In this document: positions 1-8,139 of the stretch, piece by piece | Position numbering within the stretch: the stretch's first letter is position 1 | How the letters are laid out: every line of letters begins with the position of its first letter | Assembly: GCA_903820035.1 (NCBI GenBank) | Contig: CAIJFT010000069.1 | Span: 1-53,463, forward strand | Reading direction: 5' to 3' | Length of the DNA stretch: 53,463 nt | DNA from: an uncultured Opitutia bacterium | Lineage (GTDB): Bacteria; Verrucomicrobiota; Verrucomicrobiia; Opitutales; Opitutaceae | Position numbers and translations under genes: made by a program | The notes under the pieces: generated by a model | Told to the model about the DNA's origin: nothing | What the model saw: only the letters and a program-made list of their open reading frames with translations | The model's database searches: none

Positions 1-294
1 CGCTTGGTCGGCTTGCGACTGCCGGCTGAGACCAGACCACCAGACGGAATTAGAGCGGTTTCTCGATTTCTGTAGCCGCGTTTTCTCTTAGCGCCAACGG
101 GGCTACATTATTTCTGGAAACGCTATCGCCCCGAGCGCGAGGAGGATTTCACGCGGAGGCGCGGAGACGGCGGAGTTCAAGCGGAGCCCACTGATCCTAG
201 GCGCGGTAGGTCCCGCTGGGCGCCCGCCGGACACCGGTCGGGTCGCCGGCGTCCTTCAACCCGGAGCTTTCAACGCGAGGTCTCCGCGGGAGAA
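1..294. other. Intergenic stretch with dispersed-repeat fragments
   Basis: I see no credible gene here. The stretch carries pieces of two repeat types found elsewhere in the window. Positions 109-126 are, in reverse complement, 17/18 identical to 40221-40238, with GTAGCC next to both. Positions 150-164 hold the arm TCACGCGGAGGCGCG, which recurs in both units of the tandem repeat at 48118-48535. It lies downstream of the minus-strand phosphoesterase gene, so its role, if any, is at a 3' end. Confidence 0.5.
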
Positions 295-2751
295 TCAATA
301 CCGGAAGTGAAACCGGCTCTGTGGCAGCGGCATTTCGCTGTCGGCGCCGCGGACGCTCTTCCAGATGACTTCGTTGAGCGCGAGCATCGGCGCGCGGTCG
401 TAGTCGGAGAAGTCCATCGACAGCGACACCTTGGCGCCGACGGCGTTCACGCCGTTGCGGGCGTTGACGTCGACCAGCGGCATCACGTGCGTAAACGGCG
501 CGAGGTTGGGCTTGGGGTCGAAGGACGCGTACAGCGGCATCGCAGCGGCGTCGAACTGCGTCATCGGCGGCAGCCCGAGGAGCAACTCGATCGTGCGCAC
601 CATCGACGACGTGGTGTAGAGCGTGGAGTCGACGGCGTGGCGTTTCGTGTAGGGGCTGACGACGAGGCCGACGGTGCGGCGGGCGTCGACGTGGTCGGAC
701 CCGTTTTGCGCGTCGTCCTCAATCACGAAGATCGCGGTCTCCGGCCAATACGGGGAGTGACTGACGCGGTCCACGAGCTGGCCGAGGGCCCAGTCGTTGT
801 TCGCGACAGCGGCGACCGGCGTGGGCGCGCGCGGCGTGGTGCCCTGGGTGTGGTCTTCGCCGAGACTCATCACGATGTAGTTGGGCAGGCGCTGCTCCGC
901 ATCCTTCGAGGCGAAGTTCTTTTCATAGGCATCGAACTCCTTGAAGAACGCCTGGAGCTTCTCGGTGTCGCGGCCGCGGAAAAAGTCGGGGCAGACGTGA
1001 TTGACGAGGGCCGGGACCCGGCCGCGCGCGGTCAGGTTGGTGCCGTCGCTCACCCGTTCCGCCATCTCGCCGTAGGAGCGGTAGGTGAGACCCTTCTTCG
1101 CCGCGAGATCCCAAAGGTGACCGGAGGAGGGAATGTCGGCCGGACCCTTCACCGCGGCGCTGTGGCCGCCGTACTGTGGCGGCCAGCGCTTCTCGTTGAA
1201 ATCGGTCGCGTAGGCGGAGTTCGACCACGAATGGCCGTCGACCGACACCTCGGCGTCGCAAAAGAGGTTGTCGAGCAGGACGAATTCGTTGGCGAGCTTG
1301 TGGGCGTTGGGCGTGACTTTTTCGCCGAAGAGGCAGAGTCGGGGATCGCCGTTGCCGCGCGGGACGTCGCCGAAGACCTGGTCGTAGGTGCGGTTTTCGC
1401 GGATGATGTAAATGATGTGCTTGATCGGCGAACCCGCGCCCACTGCGCGCGGCACAAGGGATGTGCCCGAGGCGGGGGGGCGGGCGAGGGCGAGCATCTC
1501 GTCGTTGTAGGGGGAGTTTGCCAGAGCTTGGCGAGTGAGGGCCTTGATGTTGGTCCGAAGATTCCGGAGGTCGATTGCGCTCACGCTGCCGCGTTGGAGC
1601 CGGGCAATGTGATTGCCGCTGGCGCCGCCTTTGGTCCCGCTCTTCTTCTCGAGCAGCGGACTCGTCGGTCCGTACTCGTTCGCGTAGCTGCCGAGGCCCT
1701 TGGCGGAGCCGACGTAGAGGGTCGTTTTGTCGGCGGAGAGGGCGAGCGAGGCCGGGTACCAGGTGGTGGGAATGAAGCCGAGGACGTGCGAGATTTCGCG
1801 CTCGGCGATCGAGATGACGCCGACGTTGTTGTTGTCGGCGTTGGCGACAAACAGCACGTGGCCGGCGGGGTCGAGGGTAAGGGCGTTGGGGGTCGAGCCG
1901 ACGGGGGCCAGGCGGTGCAGCGCGGTCGAGATGACCTCGATCGGCTTCAGCGTCTTGGTGTCGATGACGTAGATGGAGTTTTCATTGGAGCAGGCGACGA
2001 AGAGCCGGTGGTCGGGGGCGAGGGCAAGGTCGCATGGATTATAGCCGACGGGCACCGTGGCCAGCACGCGGCCGTCGCGCGTGTCGATGGCCGTTACGGA
2101 ACGGTCGCCCCAGTTTGAAACGAAGAGCGTGTCGCCGCTCGCATCGAGAACGACGGTGTAGGGGTTGATGCCGGTCTTGTATTCGGCGAGGCGCTCGCCG
2201 GTTTCGGCATGAAACACCACGATGTGGCCGGGCGTCGGCTGCGTGCCGCGGTGGGCGGCAAAGAGCCATGGCTTCTTCGGGTGGTGGACGAGACCGCTCC
2301 AATAAATCTGGTTGGCCGGCAGCCGGTGCTTGAAGGCCGGCACCGGCGCGGGGCTCAGTTTGCCGTCAGCGTAGGTGAAGACGTAAATGGGGGCGGCGGT
2401 GGGATTGGCCTTACTCTCGGCGTTGCCGCCGGACACGAAGAGTCGCTTGCCGTCGGGCGACCAGGTGAGGCCGAGCCACGCGGACTTTAGCGGAATCTCC
2501 TGGGTGATCGCCATCGTCGCGGGATCGATGACGGCGAGGCCGTGCGGGCTGTGACCGCAATGCAAGGCGATCAGCCGCTTGCCGTCCGGCGTCGGGCTGA
2601 CGTTGAGCACGTAATCGGGCAGGGTGACGTGGCGCCCGGTGGGCGTGATCTGCCAGCCGTTGGGCAGCAGGAAACCGTCGTCCGTCTTGTGCGGAACTTG
2701 GGCGGCGAGCGGGCAAACGAGGAGGAGGGCGACGACGAGGACGCGGTGCAT
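295..2751 (-). CDS. Secreted YVTN beta-propeller / phosphoesterase-family protein
   Basis: An 818-residue exported protein with two parts. The N-terminal half, after a signal peptide (MHRVLVVALLLVCPLAAQ), is a beta-propeller of YVTN/surface-layer type: repeated segments such as 'DTRDGRVLATVPVGYNP' and 'IDPATMAITQEIPL' alternate with 'LxVS/LFVA' strands. The C-terminal half, from about residue 440, begins 'IIYIIRENRTYDQVFGD', typical of the phosphoesterase family PF04185 (phospholipase C/acid phosphatase-like), and later has 'VDGHSWSN', 'SLGEDHT' and 'FVIEDDAQNG' as likely metal or active-site segments. The fusion is a known arrangement in environmental bacteria. The substrate is unknown; a phosphoester or phospholipid hydrolase is inferred from the family. 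I placed the start at the ATG that opens the signal peptide rather than the longer open frame upstream. It is followed on the same strand by nothing but the window edge. Confidence 0.85.
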   Translation of the reverse strand: MHRVLVVALLLVCPLAAQVPHKTDDGFLLPNGWQITPTGRHVTLPDYVLNVSPTPDGKRLIALHCGHSPHGLAVIDPATMAITQEIPLKSAWLGLTWSPDGKRLFVSGGNAESKANPTAAPIYVFTYADGKLSPAPVPAFKHRLPANQIYWSGLVHHPKKPWLFAAHRGTQPTPGHIVVFHAETGERLAEYKTGINPYTVVLDASGDTLFVSNWGDRSVTAIDTRDGRVLATVPVGYNPCDLALAPDHRLFVACSNENSIYVIDTKTLKPIEVISTALHRLAPVGSTPNALTLDPAGHVLFVANADNNNVGVISIAEREISHVLGFIPTTWYPASLALSADKTTLYVGSAKGLGSYANEYGPTSPLLEKKSGTKGGASGNHIARLQRGSVSAIDLRNLRTNIKALTRQALANSPYNDEMLALARPPASGTSLVPRAVGAGSPIKHIIYIIRENRTYDQVFGDVPRGNGDPRLCLFGEKVTPNAHKLANEFVLLDNLFCDAEVSVDGHSWSNSAYATDFNEKRWPPQYGGHSAAVKGPADIPSSGHLWDLAAKKGLTYRSYGEMAERVSDGTNLTARGRVPALVNHVCPDFFRGRDTEKLQAFFKEFDAYEKNFASKDAEQRLPNYIVMSLGEDHTQGTTPRAPTPVAAVANNDWALGQLVDRVSHSPYWPETAIFVIEDDAQNGSDHVDARRTVGLVVSPYTKRHAVDSTLYTTSSMVRTIELLLGLPPMTQFDAAAMPLYASFDPKPNLAPFTHVMPLVDVNARNGVNAVGAKVSLSMDFSDYDRAPMLALNEVIWKSVRGADSEMPLPQSRFHFRY

Positions 2752-2898
2752 GGTAAGCAGAGTGAGACGGTGGCCGGCCGGTGGTGTTTCAACGGCAGCA
2801 CATTTAATGGATAGGTCGTTTCTGCCGCGAATAGGTTGCGCGGCGGCCGTCGGCCTTGCGTTACGTTTGGGCGACGAGGTGCAGGCGGGGCCCAAACG

Positions 2899-3429
2899 TT
2901 ACGTGGAGGCGGACCGGCGCGCGACCCAATCGATGATGGCGTCGTCGTTGTCGCCGTGGCGCCAGACCAGTGAGAGGAATTCGGCGGGAAGGATGTCGTG
3001 GGCCTTGAAGAACCGGCGGTCGCCGCCGCAACTGTACATTAATGACGGCGGGAGTTCCCCGCGCAGTTTGGCGCGCGCTTTCGGCAGCAGCCGCGGCAAC
3101 CAGGCGATCCCGCGGATCGCCTCCGTCTTGGCGGGCATGGTCGTATCGTCGAGGACGCCGCCGGAAGGGCGGCCGCCCTGAACATTCAGGAAGTAGTCGC
3201 GGCGGACCAGTTCGATGCCGAGGGCTTGCTCGAAGCCGGGTTCGCCGCCGTAGCCGTTGTGATCTTCGGCGTAGTCGTAGAGGTTTTGCGCGCTGAGGCC
3301 GTTGGCGGCCAGAAACGCCTTCTCCTCGGCGGTGCAAAACATGTCGGCGCCGCGGTGACCGGCGGCGTGGCGGGCGACGGCGGCATCATATAAGGCGTGG
3401 AACCGGGGAGCAAAGTCGTAGTGTGGCAT
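2899..3429 (-). CDS. DUF5069-type protein
   Basis: A 176-residue soluble protein with no signal peptide or membrane segment. The second half has the DUF5069 pattern: 'GIAWLPRLLPKARAKLRGEL', then 'SCGGDRRFF', then 'FLSLVWRHGDNDDAIIDWV', matching the family layout of a Leu/Pro/Arg-rich helix, a Gly-Asp-Arg-Arg segment and a terminal D-x-x-I-x-x-W helix. The first half ('MFCTAEEKAFLAANGLSAQN') contains one of its few cysteines. The function of the family is not known. The start is the ATG of MPHYDF; the open frame continues upstream but that extension is arginine/alanine-rich and looks non-coding. It lies 147 bp upstream of the phosphoesterase gene on the same strand; co-transcription is possible but not shown. 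Confidence 0.7.
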   Translation of the reverse strand: MPHYDFAPRFHALYDAAVARHAAGHRGADMFCTAEEKAFLAANGLSAQNLYDYAEDHNGYGGEPGFEQALGIELVRRDYFLNVQGGRPSGGVLDDTTMPAKTEAIRGIAWLPRLLPKARAKLRGELPPSLMYSCGGDRRFFKAHDILPAEFLSLVWRHGDNDDAIIDWVARRSAST

Positions 3430-3719
3430 GGCGAATGGAGTGAGTTGAACCGGCGCAAGGGAAGCACGGCTCGCCGCGGTTTCAACGTGGATTCCGGCCG
3501 CGGTGAACGGTGGTCCGTGGTCGAATCTGCAACCGGCTCCGGCGCGAACCACACGGCGATCCACCATGGCTTTGCACCGGCTCCGGCGTAGGCAGCGCGC
3601 TCGCGCGCGCCGAATCACGACCGCAAGCGCGGGGGCGAGGCGTGCGCCGGAGCTTTTTCGGATGGAGTCGCCGGCCGCCTGCGACCTAAGTGAGCCCGCA
3701 CCCAAGACGGGTTGAAACC
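3430..3719. other. Divergent intergenic region
   Basis: 290 bp between the divergent DUF5069 gene and the glycosidase-like gene. It must hold promoters for both, but I could not identify convincing -35/-10 pairs. Short open frames here look like GC-driven noise. Confidence 0.4.
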
Positions 3720-6290
3720 ATGCGCGGCCTGCTCCTCTTTCTCCTCGGGTTCGGATTTGCCGACGGTCTGGTCCGCGCGGCGGAACCGACGGTGCTCGTG
3801 ACCGACGCCGACCCCGGGCGCGCCGAGCGTTATGGACTGGCCCGTTTGGCCGGCGTTCTGGCTGAGCGTGGCATTCGGGTGCAAACGGTCACGGCGCTGC
3901 CGGCCGGTGCGCCGGCCGCGATTCTCACCGGAGCGGCGGCGCGGTTGCGATTGGCGGCGGAAAAAAATCGGCTGCCCGATGCGCCGGAGTCGGTCGTGAT
4001 CCGTCGTCTCGAGGCCGGCGCCAGGTCGACGCTGGCGGCCTGGGGGGCCGACGACCGTGGTGCCATGTACGCGTTGCTGGAGGTGGCCGAAGCGGTCCGC
4101 CACGCGCCGGCCGGGGACCCTGAACCATGGCTGCGCGTTGCGCCGGTGGCGGAATCGCCGGCCGTGCGCGACCGGTCGCTGTCCGTGTACACCATGAACC
4201 GGGCGCAGTGGGAGAGCCGGTTCTACGACGAGCGTTACTGGGTACGCTATTTCGACCTGCTCGCCACCAGCCGCTTCAACCGCTTTCTGATCGTCTTCGG
4301 CTACGAGAACGGCGGCTTCCTCGCCCCGCCGTACCCGTATTTCTTCGACACGCCCGGCTTTCCCGGGGTGGCGATGGAGGGACTCGGTGGCGACCTGCAG
4401 GCCCGCAATCTCGCGGCGTTGAACCGGCTCATTGAACTGGCCCATGACCGCGGCATCGCCGTTTCGCTCGGGATCTGGGATCACATTTACCGCGGCGCGG
4501 TTCAGGCCGGCGGGGCCGAGTGGGTGGCGGACTACCGGGGGCGGACCGTGCCGAATAGTGTCACCGGCGTGACGACCGCAAACCTCAACGCCTACACCCT
4601 GGCGTCGCTCAAGACGCTACTCGAGCGCGTGCCGGCCCTCGATGCGCTGCAGTTTCGGGTGCACGAGGAATCCGGCCTGAAGCGCGAGGAGATGGCGGGC
4701 TTTTGGCGCGAGGTCTTTGCCCACGTGCAAAAGGTGAAGCCCGGCATGTTGATCGAAGCCCGGGCCAAGGGAACGCCGGACGCCATCATCGATACGGCGT
4801 TGGCGCAGGGGGTGAACCTGCGGATCGAGACGAAATACTGGATGGAGCAGATGGGGCTGCCGTACCACCCGACGCACGTGAATCCACCGAATCAGAGGGA
4901 CCGCCGCCACGGTTACGCCGATCTGTTGCGTTATCCGCAGCGCTACCAGATCGCCTGGCGCCTCTGGAACGGCGGCACGACCCGCGTCCTCCTCTGGGGC
5001 GATCCCGACTACGTGCGCCGCTACGCCGCGAGCACGCAGCTGTATGCCAGCCCGAATTTCGACGTGCAGGAGCCGCTGGCCACGAAGATGGAGGCGCAGC
5101 GACCAGATATGCCGGTCTTCGACCTGATGCCGGCGCGCTACCGGCACTACGACTACGAATTTGAGCGGTACTGGCACTTCTTCCAGGTGTGGGGCCGCGT
5201 CGGTTACAATCCGCAGGTGTCGCCGGAAATCTGGCGGCGCGAGTTTGCGCAGCGCTTCGGCGCGACCGCGGGGGCGCACCTTGAGGCCGGGCTGCACCGC
5301 GCCAGCGGCGTCCTGCCGATGATCGTGGCCGCCGTTTATCCCTACAAACAGTTCCCCACGACGCGTGGGTGGGCGGAGCGGCAGTCGTTGGGAAAAAATC
5401 TCGCGGACTACGCCAACAACGAGGGCACCGACACCGAGCAGTTCGAAAGCTTTACGGAAGCGGCCAAGCGTATTCTAGCCTCCGGTACAGGGTCCAAGCG
5501 GGCGCCGGACGAGACCAGCCGCTGGCTCGACGCGGCCGCGGCGGCGATTCTGGCGGAAGTGGGAGCGGCCGAGCGGGCGGCGGACGCGAAACGGGGCAAC
5601 GAGTTCGATGCCACCGTGACGGATCTGCGGATTCTGGCGCAGCTGGCGCGTTTCCATGCGCGGCGGGCTTTGGCGGCAGTGCATTATAACTTATTTCTCC
5701 GGAGCCAGAAGCTGGCGGAATTGGTCGCCGCGACCTACGCGGAAAAGGACGCGGTGGGGGCCTGGCGCGACTTGGTGGCGGCGGCCGGCGACCGGTATGC
5801 GTTCGATCTTGCGATGGGCGCGCGGGATTTTTCGCTTTGCGGGCATTGGCGCGACGAACTTCGGCGGCTGGAGGCCGGCCTCAAGGAGCTTGAGGACATG
5901 TGTTGTCCGCCCGACGAGGCTGTCCTGAAGGAAAAAGTCTGGACCCCGGCGCGGGAGGGTGACCGGACGCCGCCGCAGGTGGAGCACGCACGGTTACAGG
6001 GCGCGCGGGCGGGGCAGTCGCTGCGCATCGCCGCGCGTGTCACCGACGAGTCCGGCGTGCAGAGCGTGCGCCTGCGGTACCGGCGGGTAAATCAATTTGA
6101 TGACTACGCCACGCGGCCGATGACGCCCGGGGTCGACGGCCTCTATGCGGCGACGGTGCCGGGCGACGCGGTGGTTGCCGGCTGGGATTTCATGTATTTT
6201 ATCGAAGTGATCGATGCGCGCGGGAACGGCCGCAACTGGCCCGACCTCGCGGCGGAGATGCCGTATGTGATCGTGCCGGTCGCGCCTTAG
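3720..6290 (+). CDS. Secreted TIM-barrel glycoside-hydrolase-like protein
   Basis: An 856-residue protein with a signal peptide (MRGLLLFLLGFGFADGLVRA then AEPT). Residues about 25-135 resemble the accessory N-terminal domain of hexosaminidases and alpha-glucuronidases, ending in the 'GADDRGAMYALLEVAEAV' helix. A probable TIM barrel follows (about 150-450) with strands such as 'FNRFLIVFGYENGGF', 'RGIAVSLGIWDHIY' and 'LDALQFRVHEESG'; the acidic residues there are catalytic candidates. A helical region and a C-terminal Ig-like domain ('IAARVTDESGVQSVRLRYR') complete it. I cannot assign a CAZy family; nearest by feel are GH67/GH20-like clans. The start is the ATG of the signal peptide, which shortens the open frame by ten codons. 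It is likely periplasmic or secreted and acts on a plant or algal glycan, which is inference. Confidence 0.6.
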   Translation: MRGLLLFLLGFGFADGLVRAAEPTVLVTDADPGRAERYGLARLAGVLAERGIRVQTVTALPAGAPAAILTGAAARLRLAAEKNRLPDAPESVVIRRLEAGARSTLAAWGADDRGAMYALLEVAEAVRHAPAGDPEPWLRVAPVAESPAVRDRSLSVYTMNRAQWESRFYDERYWVRYFDLLATSRFNRFLIVFGYENGGFLAPPYPYFFDTPGFPGVAMEGLGGDLQARNLAALNRLIELAHDRGIAVSLGIWDHIYRGAVQAGGAEWVADYRGRTVPNSVTGVTTANLNAYTLASLKTLLERVPALDALQFRVHEESGLKREEMAGFWREVFAHVQKVKPGMLIEARAKGTPDAIIDTALAQGVNLRIETKYWMEQMGLPYHPTHVNPPNQRDRRHGYADLLRYPQRYQIAWRLWNGGTTRVLLWGDPDYVRRYAASTQLYASPNFDVQEPLATKMEAQRPDMPVFDLMPARYRHYDYEFERYWHFFQVWGRVGYNPQVSPEIWRREFAQRFGATAGAHLEAGLHRASGVLPMIVAAVYPYKQFPTTRGWAERQSLGKNLADYANNEGTDTEQFESFTEAAKRILASGTGSKRAPDETSRWLDAAAAAILAEVGAAERAADAKRGNEFDATVTDLRILAQLARFHARRALAAVHYNLFLRSQKLAELVAATYAEKDAVGAWRDLVAAAGDRYAFDLAMGARDFSLCGHWRDELRRLEAGLKELEDMCCPPDEAVLKEKVWTPAREGDRTPPQVEHARLQGARAGQSLRIAARVTDESGVQSVRLRYRRVNQFDDYATRPMTPGVDGLYAATVPGDAVVAGWDFMYFIEVIDARGNGRNWPDLAAEMPYVIVPVAP

Positions 6291-6321
6291 CCCCGCGGGG
6301 TGCGGCCCGGGAGCCGCGGGG
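6291..6321 (+). terminator. Hairpin after the glycosidase-like gene
   Basis: Immediately after the stop codon, CCCCGCGG (6291-6298) pairs with CCGCGGGG (6314-6321) around a 15-nt loop. There is no T tract, so it may be a 3'-end stabiliser rather than a classical terminator. Confidence 0.4.
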
Positions 6322-6522
6322 AATTCGTCCCATGCGGAAATTGCGCTCCACCGTGGAAGCGCGCTTTCGCCCGCGCCCTGGGCGGCGGCGTTCGTCCGGT
6401 GCGGTTGCTTTGCGTCTGGCGTTGGGGCGGGGGATGGCGACATCCTACGTTGCGCTGGTTCGCCACCTGCTTGATTCCGGTCAAGGGCGTCCGCGGCGAA
6501 ATCATCTATGTTGGTTGCATCC

Positions 6523-7980
6523 ATGGAACAAAACGAAACCGCACAACACCGCGCCCCGGCCATTATTCAGGGCGGGATGGGTATCGGAGTATCGAATTGG
6601 CGGCTGGCCCGCGCGGTTTCCTGCCAGGGGCAGCTGGGGGTGGTTTCCGGCACCGCGCTGAACACCGTCCTAATCCGTCGCCTCCAAAGTGGTGATGCAG
6701 ACGGTGCCGTGCGGCGGGCGCTGGCGGCGTGTCCGCTGCGCGCGGCGGCCCAACGCATCGGGGAGCGTTATTTCATCGCCGGCGGCAAGGCGGCGACCGC
6801 ACCGTACCGGCTGGCGCCGGTTTTTTCCCTGAACGCTTCGGTGGAGCTAAACGAGCTGACGATCGTCGCGAATTTCGTCGAGGTGTTCCTCGCCAAGGAG
6901 GGGCACGACGGCGTGGTCGGAATTAATCTGTTGGAGAAGATTCAGCTGCCCACGTTGCCGTCCCTCTTCGGGGCGATGCTGGCCGGGGTCGATTATGTGC
7001 TGATGGGGGCGGGCATTCCGCGGACGATTCCCGGCGCGCTGGATAACTTGGCCGTGGGCGGGAAGGCCGAACTGCGCATTACGGTCAGCGGGGCAGCACC
7101 GGGTCAGGAGGCCACGACGGTTTTTGATCCCGCAACCTATTTTGCGGGCGGGGCGCCGGCGTTGGCGCGACCGAAGTTTCTCGCCATCGTTTCGTCGTAC
7201 ACGCTGGCACTGACGCTGGCGCGCAAGGCCAACGGTCGGGTGGACGGCTTCGTGGTCGAAGGGCTTTCCGCGGGTGGGCACAACGCGCCGCCGCGCGGTG
7301 GCATGACCTTGAACGACAAAGGCGAGCCCGTGTACGGACCGCGCGACGAGGCGGATATCGCCGCGATCCGCGGTCTGGGGCTTCCGTTCTGGATCGCTGG
7401 TTCGTATGCGCATCCCGATAAATTGCGGGCCGCTCAGGCCCTCGGGGCGGTCGGGGTGCAGATCGGCACCCCTTTCGCGTTTTGTGCGGAGTCCGGAATG
7501 GATGATGCCATCAAGACCGCGGTGCTCGAGCGCAGCCGGAACGGCACGATCGAATTGCGCACCGATCCGCGCGCCTCGCCGACGGGACTGCCGTTCAAGG
7601 TGGTGGCGTTGCCCGGCACGGTTTCGGATGCGACGGTGTACGCGGATCGGGAACGCGGCTGCGACCTTGGGTATCTTAGGCAGCCCTACCAGAAGGAGGA
7701 CGGTGCGGTGGGCTACCGGTGTCCGGCGGAGGCCAGCGACGACTACGTGCGCAAGGGCGGCGACGAGGCCGAAACCTGTGGCCGGAAATGTCTGTGCAAC
7801 GGCCTCATGGCGGCGATCGGGCTCGGGCAGGCCACCGCCGGGGAGGGCACCGAGCCGCCGATCGTCACGGCGGGTGCAGACATCGCTGATCTCTCACGTT
7901 TCCTCGGCCTCGGGCAAAAGGTGTACGAAGCGGCGGATGTGCTGCGCCACGTGCTCGGGCTGCGCGTCGTGGGGAGTTGA
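6523..7980 (+). CDS. YrpB/nitronate monooxygenase-like flavin oxidoreductase
   Basis: A 485-residue cytoplasmic FMN-dependent TIM-barrel enzyme of the 2-nitropropane dioxygenase/nitronate monooxygenase superfamily (PF03060). Visible hallmarks are the N-terminal 'PAIIQGGMGIGVSNWRLA', the FMN/phosphate-binding region 'VDGFVVEGLSAGGHNAPP', and 'FWIAGSYAHPDKLRAAQALG' followed by 'GVQIGTPFAFCAESG'. It is much longer than the usual 310-360 residues. The extra C-terminal part carries a cysteine cluster, CGRKCLCNG, and 'VGYRCPAE', suggestive of a metal site. The true substrate is not certain for such long members. Two in-frame ATGs exist (6508 and 6523) and neither has a good ribosome site; I chose the second because family similarity begins soon after it. 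No partner gene lies close by. Confidence 0.8.
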   Translation: MEQNETAQHRAPAIIQGGMGIGVSNWRLARAVSCQGQLGVVSGTALNTVLIRRLQSGDADGAVRRALAACPLRAAAQRIGERYFIAGGKAATAPYRLAPVFSLNASVELNELTIVANFVEVFLAKEGHDGVVGINLLEKIQLPTLPSLFGAMLAGVDYVLMGAGIPRTIPGALDNLAVGGKAELRITVSGAAPGQEATTVFDPATYFAGGAPALARPKFLAIVSSYTLALTLARKANGRVDGFVVEGLSAGGHNAPPRGGMTLNDKGEPVYGPRDEADIAAIRGLGLPFWIAGSYAHPDKLRAAQALGAVGVQIGTPFAFCAESGMDDAIKTAVLERSRNGTIELRTDPRASPTGLPFKVVALPGTVSDATVYADRERGCDLGYLRQPYQKEDGAVGYRCPAEASDDYVRKGGDEAETCGRKCLCNGLMAAIGLGQATAGEGTEPPIVTAGADIADLSRFLGLGQKVYEAADVLRHVLGLRVVGS

Positions 7981-8103
7981 AGCCGCAGGGAGGGCGACGG
8001 TAGCCGCACTTGCGCCGGAGGCGAACGCGCGGTCCGACCGGTGTGCGGAACCACGTTGTCGTTGGGCTCCAACGCGCCTGCAAAATGCGCGCAATCACGA
8101 CTT

Positions 8104-8123
8104 CCCTGCGCTGACGCGCAGGG
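8104..8123 (-). terminator. Hairpin downstream of TonB receptor 1
   Basis: CCCTGCGC-TGAC-GCGCAGGG is a perfect 8-bp stem with a 4-nt loop, 16 bp past the stop of the minus-strand receptor gene. It is flanked by GGGCTACA motifs, which also occur near position 100. No T tract follows. It could be a terminator or a member of a dispersed 3'-end repeat family. Confidence 0.4.
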
Positions 8124-8139
8124 CTACACGGTCAAAGGG

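Noticed and set aside
307-2118. 603-codon open frame antisense to the phosphoesterase gene
   Set aside because: Shadow frame; biased composition and no domain, while the opposite strand has clear motifs.
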